The notes beneath the pieces are model-generated. The model was not told where the DNA came from. It saw only the letters and a program-made list of their open reading frames with translations, and did no database searches. Below are positions 1-7,438 of a DNA stretch of 34,422 nt, one piece after another; within the stretch, counting starts at the first letter, position 1, and each line of letters starts with the position of its first letter. Source of the stretch: Nocardia brasiliensis IFM 10847 (GTDB taxonomy: Bacteria > Actinomycetota > Actinomycetes > Mycobacteriales > Mycobacteriaceae). Both the position numbers and the translations under genes were made by a program. The stretch spans positions 1-34,422 of the forward strand of contig NZ_BAUA01000092.1 in NCBI RefSeq assembly GCF_000710915.1, written 5' to 3'.

Positions 1-746
1 AGCAGACCCTGGCGCACGATGGCCAGCACGATCTGCGCGAGCGCGCCGAGCAGGCCGACGATCGCGATGATCAACACCAAGCCCGGCGAAAACGCCTGCA
101 ACTTACTGGTTTTCACCATCAGCTCGGCCAGGTCCTTGGCGTTGCCGTTGGTCGAGTCGTTGATGATCCACTCGGAGAAGCGATCCGAGGCCTGGGTGCC
201 CGCGACGATCACCGCGCCCAGCATCCAGGAACTGAACACCACCCGCGCGAACATCCGGAACGACTCGGCCGCCTCGTTCATCGTGGCCCCGCGTCTGGCC
301 TCGGCGAGCCGGGCGCCGGACAGGATCACCGAGGCTATCAAGAGCAATATCTGAGCTTGATAGGTGTAATCGTTGATCTTGGTGAACAGCGAGCCGGAGT
401 CGCTGGCCGCCTCGTTGGGCACCTTCATCCAGAAGGTCAACGCCAGGATGATGGCCTCACCGAGGCCGTTCATCAGCGAGTCGACCACCTTGCCGAAGGT
501 CGAATCCCAGGCCTTGTCCTTCACGGCGGTGGCGGCCTGGCCTGGATGCGAGGCGGCGTTGCCCGCCTTGCACGCGGCCGAGGCGGCGTCGCCGAGCGAG
601 ATGCCCGGCAGACCGACATTGTCGAGCGTGTCGTGGATTTCGTTGCACGTCTCGTCGAAGCCGTAGGTCTGCCCGTACGCGACCGTCGGCGTCGCGACCA
701 TCACCGTGAAGATGACCGCGAAAATCGTGAGTATTCGCCTCACCAT
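1..746 (-). CDS. VirB6/TrbL-like type IV secretion membrane protein, partial
   Basis: The minus-strand frame is open from an ATG at 746 to the left edge, so the C-terminus is missing; about 248 codons are visible. GAGGGG lies about 8 bases upstream of the ATG. The protein starts with a typical signal peptide (basic MVRR, hydrophobic core, cleavage near TVAYG, residues 1-24). A soluble segment with two cysteines follows, then several hydrophobic segments (around AIILALTFWM, AQILLLIASVIL, VVFSSWMLGAVIVAG and LVLIIAIVGLLGALAQIVLAIV). A signal sequence plus multi-pass membrane protein at this place in a type IV secretion operon fits the VirB6/TrbL role of inner-membrane channel component, and resembles Streptomyces SCO6881-type proteins. 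It lies 65 bases after the VirB8-like gene on the same strand. The family call is inference from topology and context. Confidence 0.7.
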   Translation of the reverse strand, partial: MVRRILTIFAVIFTVMVATPTVAYGQTYGFDETCNEIHDTLDNVGLPGISLGDAASAACKAGNAASHPGQAATAVKDKAWDSTFGKVVDSLMNGLGEAIILALTFWMKVPNEAASDSGSLFTKINDYTYQAQILLLIASVILSGARLAEARRGATMNEAAESFRMFARVVFSSWMLGAVIVAGTQASDRFSEWIINDSTNGNAKDLAELMVKTSKLQAFSPGLVLIIAIVGLLGALAQIVLAIVRQGL

Positions 747-811
747 TGTGTGCACCCCTCGCTGCTGCGCTGGTCGGCCGTCAAGTGTTTCCCGCGCCTT
801 TCTCACCGTGC

Positions 812-1627
812 TCACCATTTCGTCCACCCGCCGAGCGATTCGACGTACTCGGTCTGCGGGGTGTTGGACGTCGAGGGCTTGAGCCGCCAGTCGCCGGCGT
901 CCCAGACCATGACCAGGCGGACCGCCGCCCACAGTTGTTTGCCGTCCACCACCGGCCCGCGCGTGGCGAGCCGGACGATGGCCAGATCGTCGGCGTAGTC
1001 GTCGACCTTGAACGCATCGGAGGCGACGAAGTACTTGGTCACCTTCTCCGGCTGCTGCTCGGGCAGCTTGTCCGCCGCGAGCGCCCGGTCGTAGGCCGCG
1101 ATCTGGGCCGCCGAGACCCGCACCTGCCGCACGTACAGGTCACGGAAGGCCGGTCTCGCGTTGAGCCGGTAGGTGATCTGCGCCGCGGCCAGCACCGCAC
1201 CCTGCGGCGTGTGCGAATAGCCCACGGCCAGATTGTCTTCGATGCGGGTCGGCCCGTCGGAGGTGGAGAACGGCACCGACGCGCCGTAGACCCGCTGCCA
1301 GCCGTGCGGGGCGGTGGTGCCCTCGGGCGCCGCGGTCAGCCAGTCACCGTCGTCCGGCTTGCGCTGGCGGGTCGGATCCTGCGGAAGTATCTGCCCCGCA
1401 GCGTTGTTCGGCACATCGACGCGCCGGCCGAGGATATCGACCTCGGGGTTGCCGAAGCCGGAGCCGCCTGCCGATTCCGCGGCTACGGGACCGGTGGCCG
1501 CCGCGCCGCCGTCGTCGCGGCTGACGTACACGATGATGCCCACGATCACGATGAGCGCCAGCACGGCGGCGGACGCCACGGCACCGAAGGAGACGCGATC
1601 GCGCGCGTACGACTCCTTCTCACTCAT
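812..1627 (-). CDS. VirB8-like type IV secretion anchor protein
   Basis: This 271-residue protein has a short cytoplasmic N-terminus and one membrane segment (about residues 15-35, hydrophobic through LIVIVGIIVYV). A periplasmic-side domain follows, beginning around GWQRVYGASVPF and ending in WRLKP and a Trp-rich tail. Single-pass topology with a C-terminal NTF2-like domain is typical of VirB8/TcpC bridge proteins. The domain is visibly related to the neighbouring 205-residue lipoprotein: both have W-x3-G near the start, GP, a GYSHTPQGA / GFEHSPRGA block and a late DWRL. The ATG overlaps the upstream stop as ATGA, so translation is probably coupled. A longer open frame to 1960 is rejected because it covers the upstream gene. 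Confidence 0.75.
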   Translation of the reverse strand: MSEKESYARDRVSFGAVASAAVLALIVIVGIIVYVSRDDGGAAATGPVAAESAGGSGFGNPEVDILGRRVDVPNNAAGQILPQDPTRQRKPDDGDWLTAAPEGTTAPHGWQRVYGASVPFSTSDGPTRIEDNLAVGYSHTPQGAVLAAAQITYRLNARPAFRDLYVRQVRVSAAQIAAYDRALAADKLPEQQPEKVTKYFVASDAFKVDDYADDLAIVRLATRGPVVDGKQLWAAVRLVMVWDAGDWRLKPSTSNTPQTEYVESLGGWTKW

Positions 1628-2241
1628 GACTGCGGTGCCTCCAATTTCACGGTGTCGGTGGGTAATACGTCGATCGGATCGATCGGTCTGGCCATGGTGC
1701 CCGGATCGGGCAGGCGTAAGCGCCAGTCCTGGCCGAACCATTCGACGGTGGTGTGGTTCACCGCCTTGGAGTTGTCGGAGTATTCGGTGTGCACATCGAC
1801 GGTGCTGCGTTCGTCGGTGTAACCGGTGATCTTGTAGCCGAGCACTCTCGGCGCGTACTCGGGCGCGGCCGGGCCGGTGATCGAGAGTTGGAACCGGTTG
1901 ATCGCCCACTCGTCCTTGGCCGGACCCGGAACGAGTTCGCGCGCCGCGACTTTCGCCCACTGGCTGTCGGCAGCCACCGCGAGCCGCACCGCGTGCGTGA
2001 TCGCGGCGACGCCCGCGCCGCGCGGCGAATGCTCGAAACCCGTTGCGGCGCCGTCGGCGACCGACTTGGGCCCCTGATCGGTATGCGGCAACGCCACACC
2101 CTGGAACGGCTGCCAGCGCACGCCGGTCGGCGGCGCGGACAGGTCGGGTCCGGTCTGCTCGTCACCGCCGCCGCAGCCCACCGTGGCGAGCAGCAGCGCG
2201 GCGCCGAAGGCCCCCGCCGTGGTCCCCCTGCGCTCGCTCAC
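1624..2241 (-). CDS. VirB8-like probable lipoprotein
   Basis: The start is a GTG at 2241 that overlaps the upstream TGA as GTGA, giving 205 residues. The N-terminus is basic then hydrophobic (AFGAALLLATVGC), with a candidate lipid-attachment cysteine at about residue 23. The residue at -3 is Thr, so the lipobox is imperfect. The rest carries the same domain as the following 271-residue protein, so the pair is an old tandem duplication. One copy is anchored by a transmembrane helix, the other probably by lipid on the outer face. The likely role is a structural part of the secretion channel. The relationship is seen in the sequence; the role is inferred. Confidence 0.7.
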   Translation of the reverse strand: MSERRGTTAGAFGAALLLATVGCGGGDEQTGPDLSAPPTGVRWQPFQGVALPHTDQGPKSVADGAATGFEHSPRGAGVAAITHAVRLAVAADSQWAKVAARELVPGPAKDEWAINRFQLSITGPAAPEYAPRVLGYKITGYTDERSTVDVHTEYSDNSKAVNHTTVEWFGQDWRLRLPDPGTMARPIDPIDVLPTDTVKLEAPQS

Positions 2242-2522
2242 GTCGGCAGGAACGCCAAGGCGATCCCCGACGCTGTGCTGGCCACCGTCGCTCCGAGCAG
2301 ACTCATCAGCACCCCGTGCGAGGCGTCGTTCATCGCCAGATCGCTGCGAAACGCGATCCACAGCCGGCCCGCCGAGACGATCATCCAGGCCAGGCACACC
2401 AGCAGGACGAACCAGAGCAGCCAGTTCAGCAGCTGCATCAGCGGTTGCAGTACCTCCGACGGCATCTGCTTGTAGGCCAGCAGCTCGACTGCCGACGCGC
2501 GCACGGTTCCCATCGCGGACAT
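2238..2522 (-). CDS. Small two-TM protein of type IV secretion operon
   Basis: This 94-residue protein starts at an ATG overlapping the upstream stop by one base (TGATG). Two hydrophobic helices are evident, about residues 28-51 (through LLWFVLLVCLAWMIVSAG) and 70-93 (through LMSLLGATVASTASGIALAFL). Small two-helix proteins in such operons are usually VirB2/TrbC-like pilin candidates or assembly factors. It resembles the 98-residue protein before it in spacing and in the WFVLL...AG pattern of the first helix. No signal peptide cleavage site was recognised. Length and context argue for a real gene although no named family is certain. Confidence 0.65.
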   Translation of the reverse strand: MSAMGTVRASAVELLAYKQMPSEVLQPLMQLLNWLLWFVLLVCLAWMIVSAGRLWIAFRSDLAMNDASHGVLMSLLGATVASTASGIALAFLPT

Positions 2523-2818
2523 CAGGTTCCGATGACGGCGTTCATGATGGTGCCCGCGCTGGTCGCGACGACGCCGCCGATCATGGCCCCCGCCACCATC
2601 TTCGGCGACTCCAGCCCGCCACCGGTCCACTTCTCCCACGCGAATTTGCCACCCGCGTAGGTGATTCCGCAGATGCCGGAGAGCAGCACGAACCAGGTCA
2701 GGTAGCGCACCAGCTGCAGGATCTTCTCCGAGCCCGGAGGCGCCTCCGGGGTCGGATTACCGACCTGCGCAAGGACGGTGCCGTACGTCTCCTGCACGGC
2801 GAGGAGAATCGTGCTCAT
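2522..2818 (-). CDS. Small two-TM protein, VirB2/TrbC-like candidate
   Basis: This 98-residue protein is preceded by GAAAGG about 6 bases upstream of the ATG. It has a short N-terminal segment, a Pro/Gly-rich stretch (NPTPEAPPGSEK) and two hydrophobic helices (about 36-58, through YLTWFVLLSGICGITYAGG, and 72-95, through VAGAMIGGVVATSAGTIMNAV). That is the architecture of TrbC/VirB2-type major pilins or of pore-forming subunits. The second helix is glycine- and alanine-rich, as in pilins. It is the first gene after a 51-base gap, so this part of the operon may have its own translation entry. Function is inferred from topology and neighbours. Confidence 0.65.
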   Translation of the reverse strand: MSTILLAVQETYGTVLAQVGNPTPEAPPGSEKILQLVRYLTWFVLLSGICGITYAGGKFAWEKWTGGGLESPKMVAGAMIGGVVATSAGTIMNAVIGT

Positions 2819-2869
2819 CGGGTGCCTTTCTCGAAAGTAGTTGGGTCGTCGCCGATTCCATGCGTGAGG

Positions 2870-3538
2870 TCACTGATCAGGCGGCTTGCGGCCGCCCCGG
2901 TGCGCCGGATCGTCGAGTTCCGCCTCCTCCAGTGCCGTGCGTGCCGCCGCGACGATGTCGGCGCCGAGCTCTCGGACATCGAGCGGTACCTCCTCCAGCG
3001 GATCGATCTTGCGCTTCTTCGGTGGCATCGGGTCGCCCGGCGTCCACACCGGCAACTTCTCCGGTTCTACCAGCGTCCACTCCTCGTACCACGGGACCTG
3101 CCACAACTGGCCGGCCAGCGAACCGACCACGTCGCGATAGCGGCGGATCTCGGCGGGCAGCCGGCCGGGCCGGGCCGCGACGGTGATCAGCCCGAGCACC
3201 TCGCAGGAACCCGCGAAACCCGAATGATGTTGGCGCAGTAGATCGTGCGCGCGGGTGAGGCCCGAGATGGTCTCCCTGGCCACCAGCACGACGAAGGGGG
3301 ACTCGCGATCGAAGACACCGGGCCAGCGTCTGCTCGAATCCGCCGCGGGCGCAAGCACATGCGCGAGGCTACTGGCGCCCGCACCGCCGTGTACGCCGAG
3401 CAGCCAGACCAGCGGTGCGCGGCCGATTCCGGGCACCGGACGGTCCCAGATGGGGGCGCGCCGCGACTCCGGCGGGGCGACGACACCGACGGGCGCGGAT
3501 TCGGGTTGTTGACGTCGAAAACTCATGGCGGCGGTCAT
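2870..3538 (-). CDS. MinD/CpaE-like P-loop protein with degenerate Walker A
   Basis: This 222-residue protein starts at an ATG overlapping the stop of the next ATPase gene as ATGA. After a Pro/Arg-rich N-terminus it has a strand-loop-helix of SIMIBI type (WLLGVHGGAGASSLAHVL, about residues 45-62). The loop reads GVHGGAGASS: neither the signature lysine nor the usual GK[ST] lysine is present. Later segments (VLVARETISGLTRAHDLLRQ, VLGLITVAARPG) fit the remaining strands of the fold. The C-terminal third is charged and may be a partner-binding tail. It could be a non-hydrolysing positioning or scaffold subunit of the secretion system; that is inference. Confidence 0.65.
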   Translation of the reverse strand: MTAAMSFRRQQPESAPVGVVAPPESRRAPIWDRPVPGIGRAPLVWLLGVHGGAGASSLAHVLAPAADSSRRWPGVFDRESPFVVLVARETISGLTRAHDLLRQHHSGFAGSCEVLGLITVAARPGRLPAEIRRYRDVVGSLAGQLWQVPWYEEWTLVEPEKLPVWTPGDPMPPKKRKIDPLEEVPLDVRELGADIVAAARTALEEAELDDPAHRGGRKPPDQ

Positions 3539-4413
3539 GATGCCACCCCGGCGAGCAGGCGCCCATAAGCCCGGCGCGTCTCGATGGCCAACGAGGCGTG
3601 GCGGACCAGCTCGCCTCTGGCCAGGTGCGGGTCATAGGGAATCTCGCGGATATCGCGCACCCACCCGGACAGATGCTCACGCAAATGCTCGGCAACGCGC
3701 GATTCGGTGCCGGGATGCTGGTGCGAGATGACGATGGTGGTGTCGCCGACGATGCCGCCGCCCTGCCCCTCCGAGGAGTCCCCGAACTGGTCGTCCAGCC
3801 ATTCCAGGGTGACCCGCAACCGGTTCGCGGCGTCGGCGCGCGCCGGAATGGCAAGTACCAGAGCGACATCCGCGTCATCGAGCAGAGGCCGTAGCTGCCG
3901 TCCGGCAATCGGACTGCCGCCGTCGTACACCGCGGTGTGCCCGGAGTCGTACACCGCGCGCGCCACCGTGAGGTAGGTCGCACGCCGGCGCAGCGGCGCC
4001 GAGTCCCGCCACAGCAGGCCGATGCCCGAGGTCGCCCGGGACAGGCATTCCTTCAGCGGCGCGGGTTCGTCGTCGCCGCGGCCGTATAGCCAGGACTGCA
4101 GGCTGATCGGGTGCAGGTGCTCGTCCGCGCCGCGCAGCGCGAGGTCGCTGCCGGCCTGCGTCGCGTCCACCGCGACCGTGGGGGTACCCGCCATGCCGAG
4201 CTCGCCGGCGATGCCGAGCGCCGTGGTGGTGGTGCCCGCGCCACCGCAGCCGCCGACCACCAGGATCGGACGTTGTAACGGTTGTTCCGCGCCGGAACCA
4301 CCGCCCTTGCCGCGCCGCAATCGCACCACCGGAGCCTTGGAGCGCCCAGGCTTGCCCGACGATTCACCCGCTTCGGGTGCCTCGTCGAGCCAGCGGCTCC
4401 AGTCCTCTCCCAT
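3535..4413 (-). CDS. MinD/CpaE-like ATPase of type IV secretion operon
   Basis: This 292-residue protein has about 48 polar, basic residues and then a ParA/MinD-type core. The P-loop is GGCGGAGTTT at about residues 54-63, followed by VAVDATQAGSDLALR (A'-type aspartate near 83). Later come a switch-like stretch YDGGSPIAGRQLRPLLDDADVALVLAIP and a VVISHQHPG strand. The usual P-loop lysines are replaced (VGG instead of KGG, AGT instead of GKT), as in atypical TadZ/CpaE proteins. Such proteins localise or regulate secretion and pilus machines. It overlaps the next gene by four bases and lies 16 bases after the membrane anchor gene, so all are one transcript. Confidence 0.7.
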   Translation of the reverse strand: MGEDWSRWLDEAPEAGESSGKPGRSKAPVVRLRRGKGGGSGAEQPLQRPILVVGGCGGAGTTTTALGIAGELGMAGTPTVAVDATQAGSDLALRGADEHLHPISLQSWLYGRGDDEPAPLKECLSRATSGIGLLWRDSAPLRRRATYLTVARAVYDSGHTAVYDGGSPIAGRQLRPLLDDADVALVLAIPARADAANRLRVTLEWLDDQFGDSSEGQGGGIVGDTTIVISHQHPGTESRVAEHLREHLSGWVRDIREIPYDPHLARGELVRHASLAIETRRAYGRLLAGVAS

Positions 4414-4429
4414 CGCTTCCTGCTCTCCT

Positions 4430-5389
4430 CTACCCGGCCGCGATGCCCGTGATCAGGGTGCGGCCGTCGATCACCGCGGTGGTGACCGTCTGCTTGTTGT
4501 ACGTGGCGGGCACGCCGCCGGGGCGGTACTCGGTGACCTCCACCGAGTACCGGTTGTCCGCGATGGTCACGATCCGCACGCAGTGGGTGGTTCCGGCGGG
4601 GATCGTATCGATGCCGCGTTGGATGGTCGCGGCGGGTGACACAGTCGCGTCGTCGGCGACCGCCTGCCTGGCCCGTTCGCCGGACCGCTCGACGTAGTAG
4701 GCGTACTGGAACGCCATGATGGCGTCGGGACCCGTTGCGGTGCTGCCCTTTTCGGCACCGCGCACGATGGTCGCCGCGTGTTCGGTGGGGCAGGCGCCGT
4801 TCGGGCGGTGGGTGGACACACCCGCCTGCGACCGGCTGAGCAAGCTGTCGGTGCTCACGCCCGCCTGCACGCTGCCCGCGGTGAACTGCACCGAGGCGGC
4901 CGGCGTCGGCGTCCTGGGCGCGGCCCGGTGGTTCGCCGAATTCAGCAGGAACAGCACGCCCGCGGCCGCCGCGCCGAGCAGCAGCACGGCGATGATCAGC
5001 ACCACGAACACCCGGGTCCGGCGCGACCCGCGCGCCCGCGCCTGCGCGCGCAGCGCACCGGACGGGCGCCGGCGCGGCTGGTCGAAGTGGTCGTAGTCGT
5101 CCTCGTCGGGCCACGGGAAGCGCACCAGGTCGGCGTCGCGCGGGGTGTAGTCGTCGTCCGGGCCGGGCGCGCGCCCCACCCAATCCGACCAGCCGCCGGT
5201 GAATTCGCTGCGCTGGGCGGCGAGTTCGGCGGGCACCTCGGGCGCGGGCTCGTCGCGGATGTAGTGCGGGTACCGGGCCGGGCCGTCGTCGTCGAGCTGT
5301 ACCGCGTCCGTCTCGTCCCGGTGCACCGGGGCGGTCTCCGGCTCCAGTGCGCCGTACCACCGCGACAGATCTTTGTACGACTTCAACAT
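4430..5389 (-). CDS. Single-pass membrane protein with VirB8/NTF2-like C-terminus
   Basis: This 319-residue protein has a long acidic, Pro-rich cytoplasmic N-terminus (1-125), with basic residues just before one membrane helix (about 127-149, through VFVVLIIAVLLLGAAAAGVLFLL). A low-complexity Ala/Pro/Thr stretch precedes a compact C-terminal domain (about 190-319). That domain's pattern (AIMAFQYAYYVERSGERARQ, IPAGTTHCVRIVTIADNRYSVEV) suggests the NTF2-like fold of VirB8-type proteins. It is the first long gene of the secretion operon. GGGGGA lies directly before the ATG, and a 14-codon frame overlaps the start. It could act as a scaffold linking the cytoplasmic ATPase-like proteins to the channel. 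Confidence 0.65.
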   Translation of the reverse strand: MLKSYKDLSRWYGALEPETAPVHRDETDAVQLDDDGPARYPHYIRDEPAPEVPAELAAQRSEFTGGWSDWVGRAPGPDDDYTPRDADLVRFPWPDEDDYDHFDQPRRRPSGALRAQARARGSRRTRVFVVLIIAVLLLGAAAAGVLFLLNSANHRAAPRTPTPAASVQFTAGSVQAGVSTDSLLSRSQAGVSTHRPNGACPTEHAATIVRGAEKGSTATGPDAIMAFQYAYYVERSGERARQAVADDATVSPAATIQRGIDTIPAGTTHCVRIVTIADNRYSVEVTEYRPGGVPATYNKQTVTTAVIDGRTLITGIAAG

Positions 5390-5427
5390 TCCCCCATTCC
5401 CGCTGAGCGAGACGCATGATGCAGCAT
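5383..5427 (-). CDS. Possible 14-residue leader peptide coupled to the secretion operon
   Basis: A short frame encoding MLHHASRSAGMGEC begins at an ATG at 5427, with a strong AGAGGG Shine-Dalgarno sequence 7 bases upstream. Its TGA (5385-5383) lies just inside the start of the 319-residue membrane-protein gene. It begins only 19 bases after the cutinase stop codon. The arrangement fits translational coupling between cutinase mRNA and the secretion operon. There is no evidence that the peptide itself has a function, and it may be fortuitous. Confidence 0.35.
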   Translation of the reverse strand: MLHHASRSAGMGEC

Positions 5428-5446
5428 CGTCGGACCCTCTCGGCGA

Positions 5447-7075
5447 TCAGTTCGTGGAGAACGGGTAGGTGTTGGCGGTGCCGGGTCGATCGGTGGGCGG
5501 AATCGACGTCGCGCCGCCGGATGAGGCGCCATCGGCTCCTGTCCCGAACGGAAATTGTCCCGTACCGGACGAATTCGGCGTAGTCGACGCGCCGGATTGC
5601 TCGCCGAAGAATCCCGTCGGTGGCTTATCTGCGCCACCGCGTGGACTGCCGTTCGCGCCGAATGCACCGGCGATATCGCGGGCGATCGCGGCAAACCAAT
5701 CGGCCACGAATGTCGTGGGTGTGTCACCGTTCGCGGCGACCGTCGCGGTGTTGTACGCGTGATGGCGCTGCACGGTGTCCCAATATCGCACCCAGGTGGT
5801 GGCATTGAGTAATTCGCTGTTGTCGGTGATGTTCTGTACAACCGCGTCGAAGGCCTGGTTCACCAATCGAACACCCGTGGTCGGCGGCACGAGCTGAGTC
5901 AGCGCGCCCGCGAGTTTGGTACCGAGCGAAAGCAGGGCGGCCGGCGGATCGGACAGTCCGGCGGTGGCCAGTTCGCTGATGGCGGCGGGGTTGAGCACCG
6001 ACTTCACCACCGTGACGACCGCGTTCAACCCGATCATGCCGACCTTCAGCAGCGCCTGCAGCGCCGCGGGCAGGTCCAGCGGGGTCCGCGGGTCGGCGGC
6101 GTCGGCGAGCCGCTCGGAGATCGACTTCTTGGGCGAGAGCGACAGCGTGGCGAGCGAATTGCCCTGCACGTCCTCGTTGACCACTTTGGTCGCGGTCTTG
6201 ATCGAGGTGTACGCCAGTGCCTGGGCGATGGAGACCAGCGAGGTGATCGGGTCGCCACCGCTGAGCTTGGACTGCCCGACGACGTTGGTGACGGCCTTCA
6301 GAATCGGCGCGCCCTGCGGTGCGTCGCACGCCAGGTCGCCCGCGGCGCAGAAACTCGCCACGCGGCCGGTGAGCGCCCCGAAATTGGCCGCCCGGTCCCG
6401 GTCCGGGCCGATGCCGCCGCCGGTGGCCGGCGTCAGCGGCAGCGCGGTGAGTTCGGCCAGCCGATCACCCGCCGTGCCCGGGGCGGGATCGGGCGTCGCC
6501 TTGCCCGGCGAACCGGGGAACAGCGGGGCGCCCGCGTTGCGGGTCGGGTCGCCGAACAGGGCCACCGCGGCGACCTTGTCGGCGGGCAGCACCCCGTTCC
6601 CCTGTCCGACCTCCTGGGCGAAGACCGAAGCGACGTGCGCGCCCTGCGAGTAGCCGACCACCGCGAACCGGGTGTCGGCACACCGGTCGGCGACGTTCTT
6701 GGCCATCGTCCGCAGCCGGACCAGGCCGCCGGTGACCGATTCCGAGTACGGCACCGCGGCGCCGGCGGTTGCGCCGCCGAAACTGGATTCGTAGGGCACA
6801 TAGGCACGGTCCACCAGACCGGCGTCCGCCGCCTTGGCCAGCATCGGCCGGAAGACGGTGGACAGCATTCCGGTGTCGGTGGACGGCGCGGCATCCGGCG
6901 ACGATTCGCCGGTACCTTGAATTCCCAAGGCGTACAGTGCCGGACAAGCGCTGAGCGCGATGTTCGTCGACGGGCCCGCGGGTTTCGGCGGATCGGCTAC
7001 GGCGATTCCCGCGGTAGCCACAGTCACGGCGAGTGCTGTCAGCACCCCCGTGACACCTGCCGAATAGTTAGTCAT
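5447..7075 (-). CDS. Secreted cutinase-family serine hydrolase with large internal insertion
   Basis: From the ATG at 7075 the protein has 542 residues; a TTG four codons upstream is possible but less likely. It begins with a signal peptide (MTNYSAGVTGV through AGIAVADPP, cleavage near residue 28). The cutinase core is clear: CPALYALGIQGTGES near 44, and GYSQG nucleophile elbow with Ser at about 143. FCAAGDLACD follows with the candidate acid at about 247. Cutinases usually have the catalytic His about 15 residues after that; here a helical stretch of about 190 residues intervenes before HHAYN at about 438. Residues 470-542 are a Gly/Ser/Pro-rich tail. The likely role is esterase action on lipids outside the membrane. 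It is 57 bases upstream of the secretion operon on the same strand. Confidence 0.85.
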   Translation of the reverse strand: MTNYSAGVTGVLTALAVTVATAGIAVADPPKPAGPSTNIALSACPALYALGIQGTGESSPDAAPSTDTGMLSTVFRPMLAKAADAGLVDRAYVPYESSFGGATAGAAVPYSESVTGGLVRLRTMAKNVADRCADTRFAVVGYSQGAHVASVFAQEVGQGNGVLPADKVAAVALFGDPTRNAGAPLFPGSPGKATPDPAPGTAGDRLAELTALPLTPATGGGIGPDRDRAANFGALTGRVASFCAAGDLACDAPQGAPILKAVTNVVGQSKLSGGDPITSLVSIAQALAYTSIKTATKVVNEDVQGNSLATLSLSPKKSISERLADAADPRTPLDLPAALQALLKVGMIGLNAVVTVVKSVLNPAAISELATAGLSDPPAALLSLGTKLAGALTQLVPPTTGVRLVNQAFDAVVQNITDNSELLNATTWVRYWDTVQRHHAYNTATVAANGDTPTTFVADWFAAIARDIAGAFGANGSPRGGADKPPTGFFGEQSGASTTPNSSGTGQFPFGTGADGASSGGATSIPPTDRPGTANTYPFSTN

Positions 7076-7438
7076 AGCGATCCGCAATCAATCCGTGTTG
7101 CCGCAGCTATCATCAACGCCATGAAACGCAATAGACCGTAACAGATTCCGGCTATTGCTGTGGCATCGCCGAAAAGTTTGCATGAACTGCCGAAAGCACT
7201 CTGACACATTCCGGCGTGCCGTCAATAACCCTCCGGCAACTTTCCGATGGTCCGAAAACGAGAGCAACCGGTCGGCGATCCACCCGCGACGCGAAAAGCC
7301 CACCGCGACGCCAACTTCCGGCCGCGCGACGACGCCGGCATTCGGACAGAAACCACCGCGTCGGCAAATGGATTGCCCAAATGTTGCCAATGCCAAAGCC
7401 AATGACACGTCAAGGGGAGCTGACCAGCAACCCGGATA
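7076..7438. other. Non-coding gap between rel and cutinase genes
   Basis: This 363-base stretch has short open frames on both strands, but their composition does not look coding (mixed, non-GC-biased third positions) and none matches a family I know. It should hold the 3' end of the rel transcript and the cutinase promoter. No strong hairpin with a T-tract was found after rel. GCGGA 6 bases upstream of the cutinase ATG is the only ribosome-binding candidate. Confidence 0.5.

Noticed and set aside
746..1822. A 358-codon plus-strand frame
   Set aside because: It is antisense to two secretion genes whose ATGA/GTGA overlaps and membrane helices make them convincing; no motif is visible in the plus frame.
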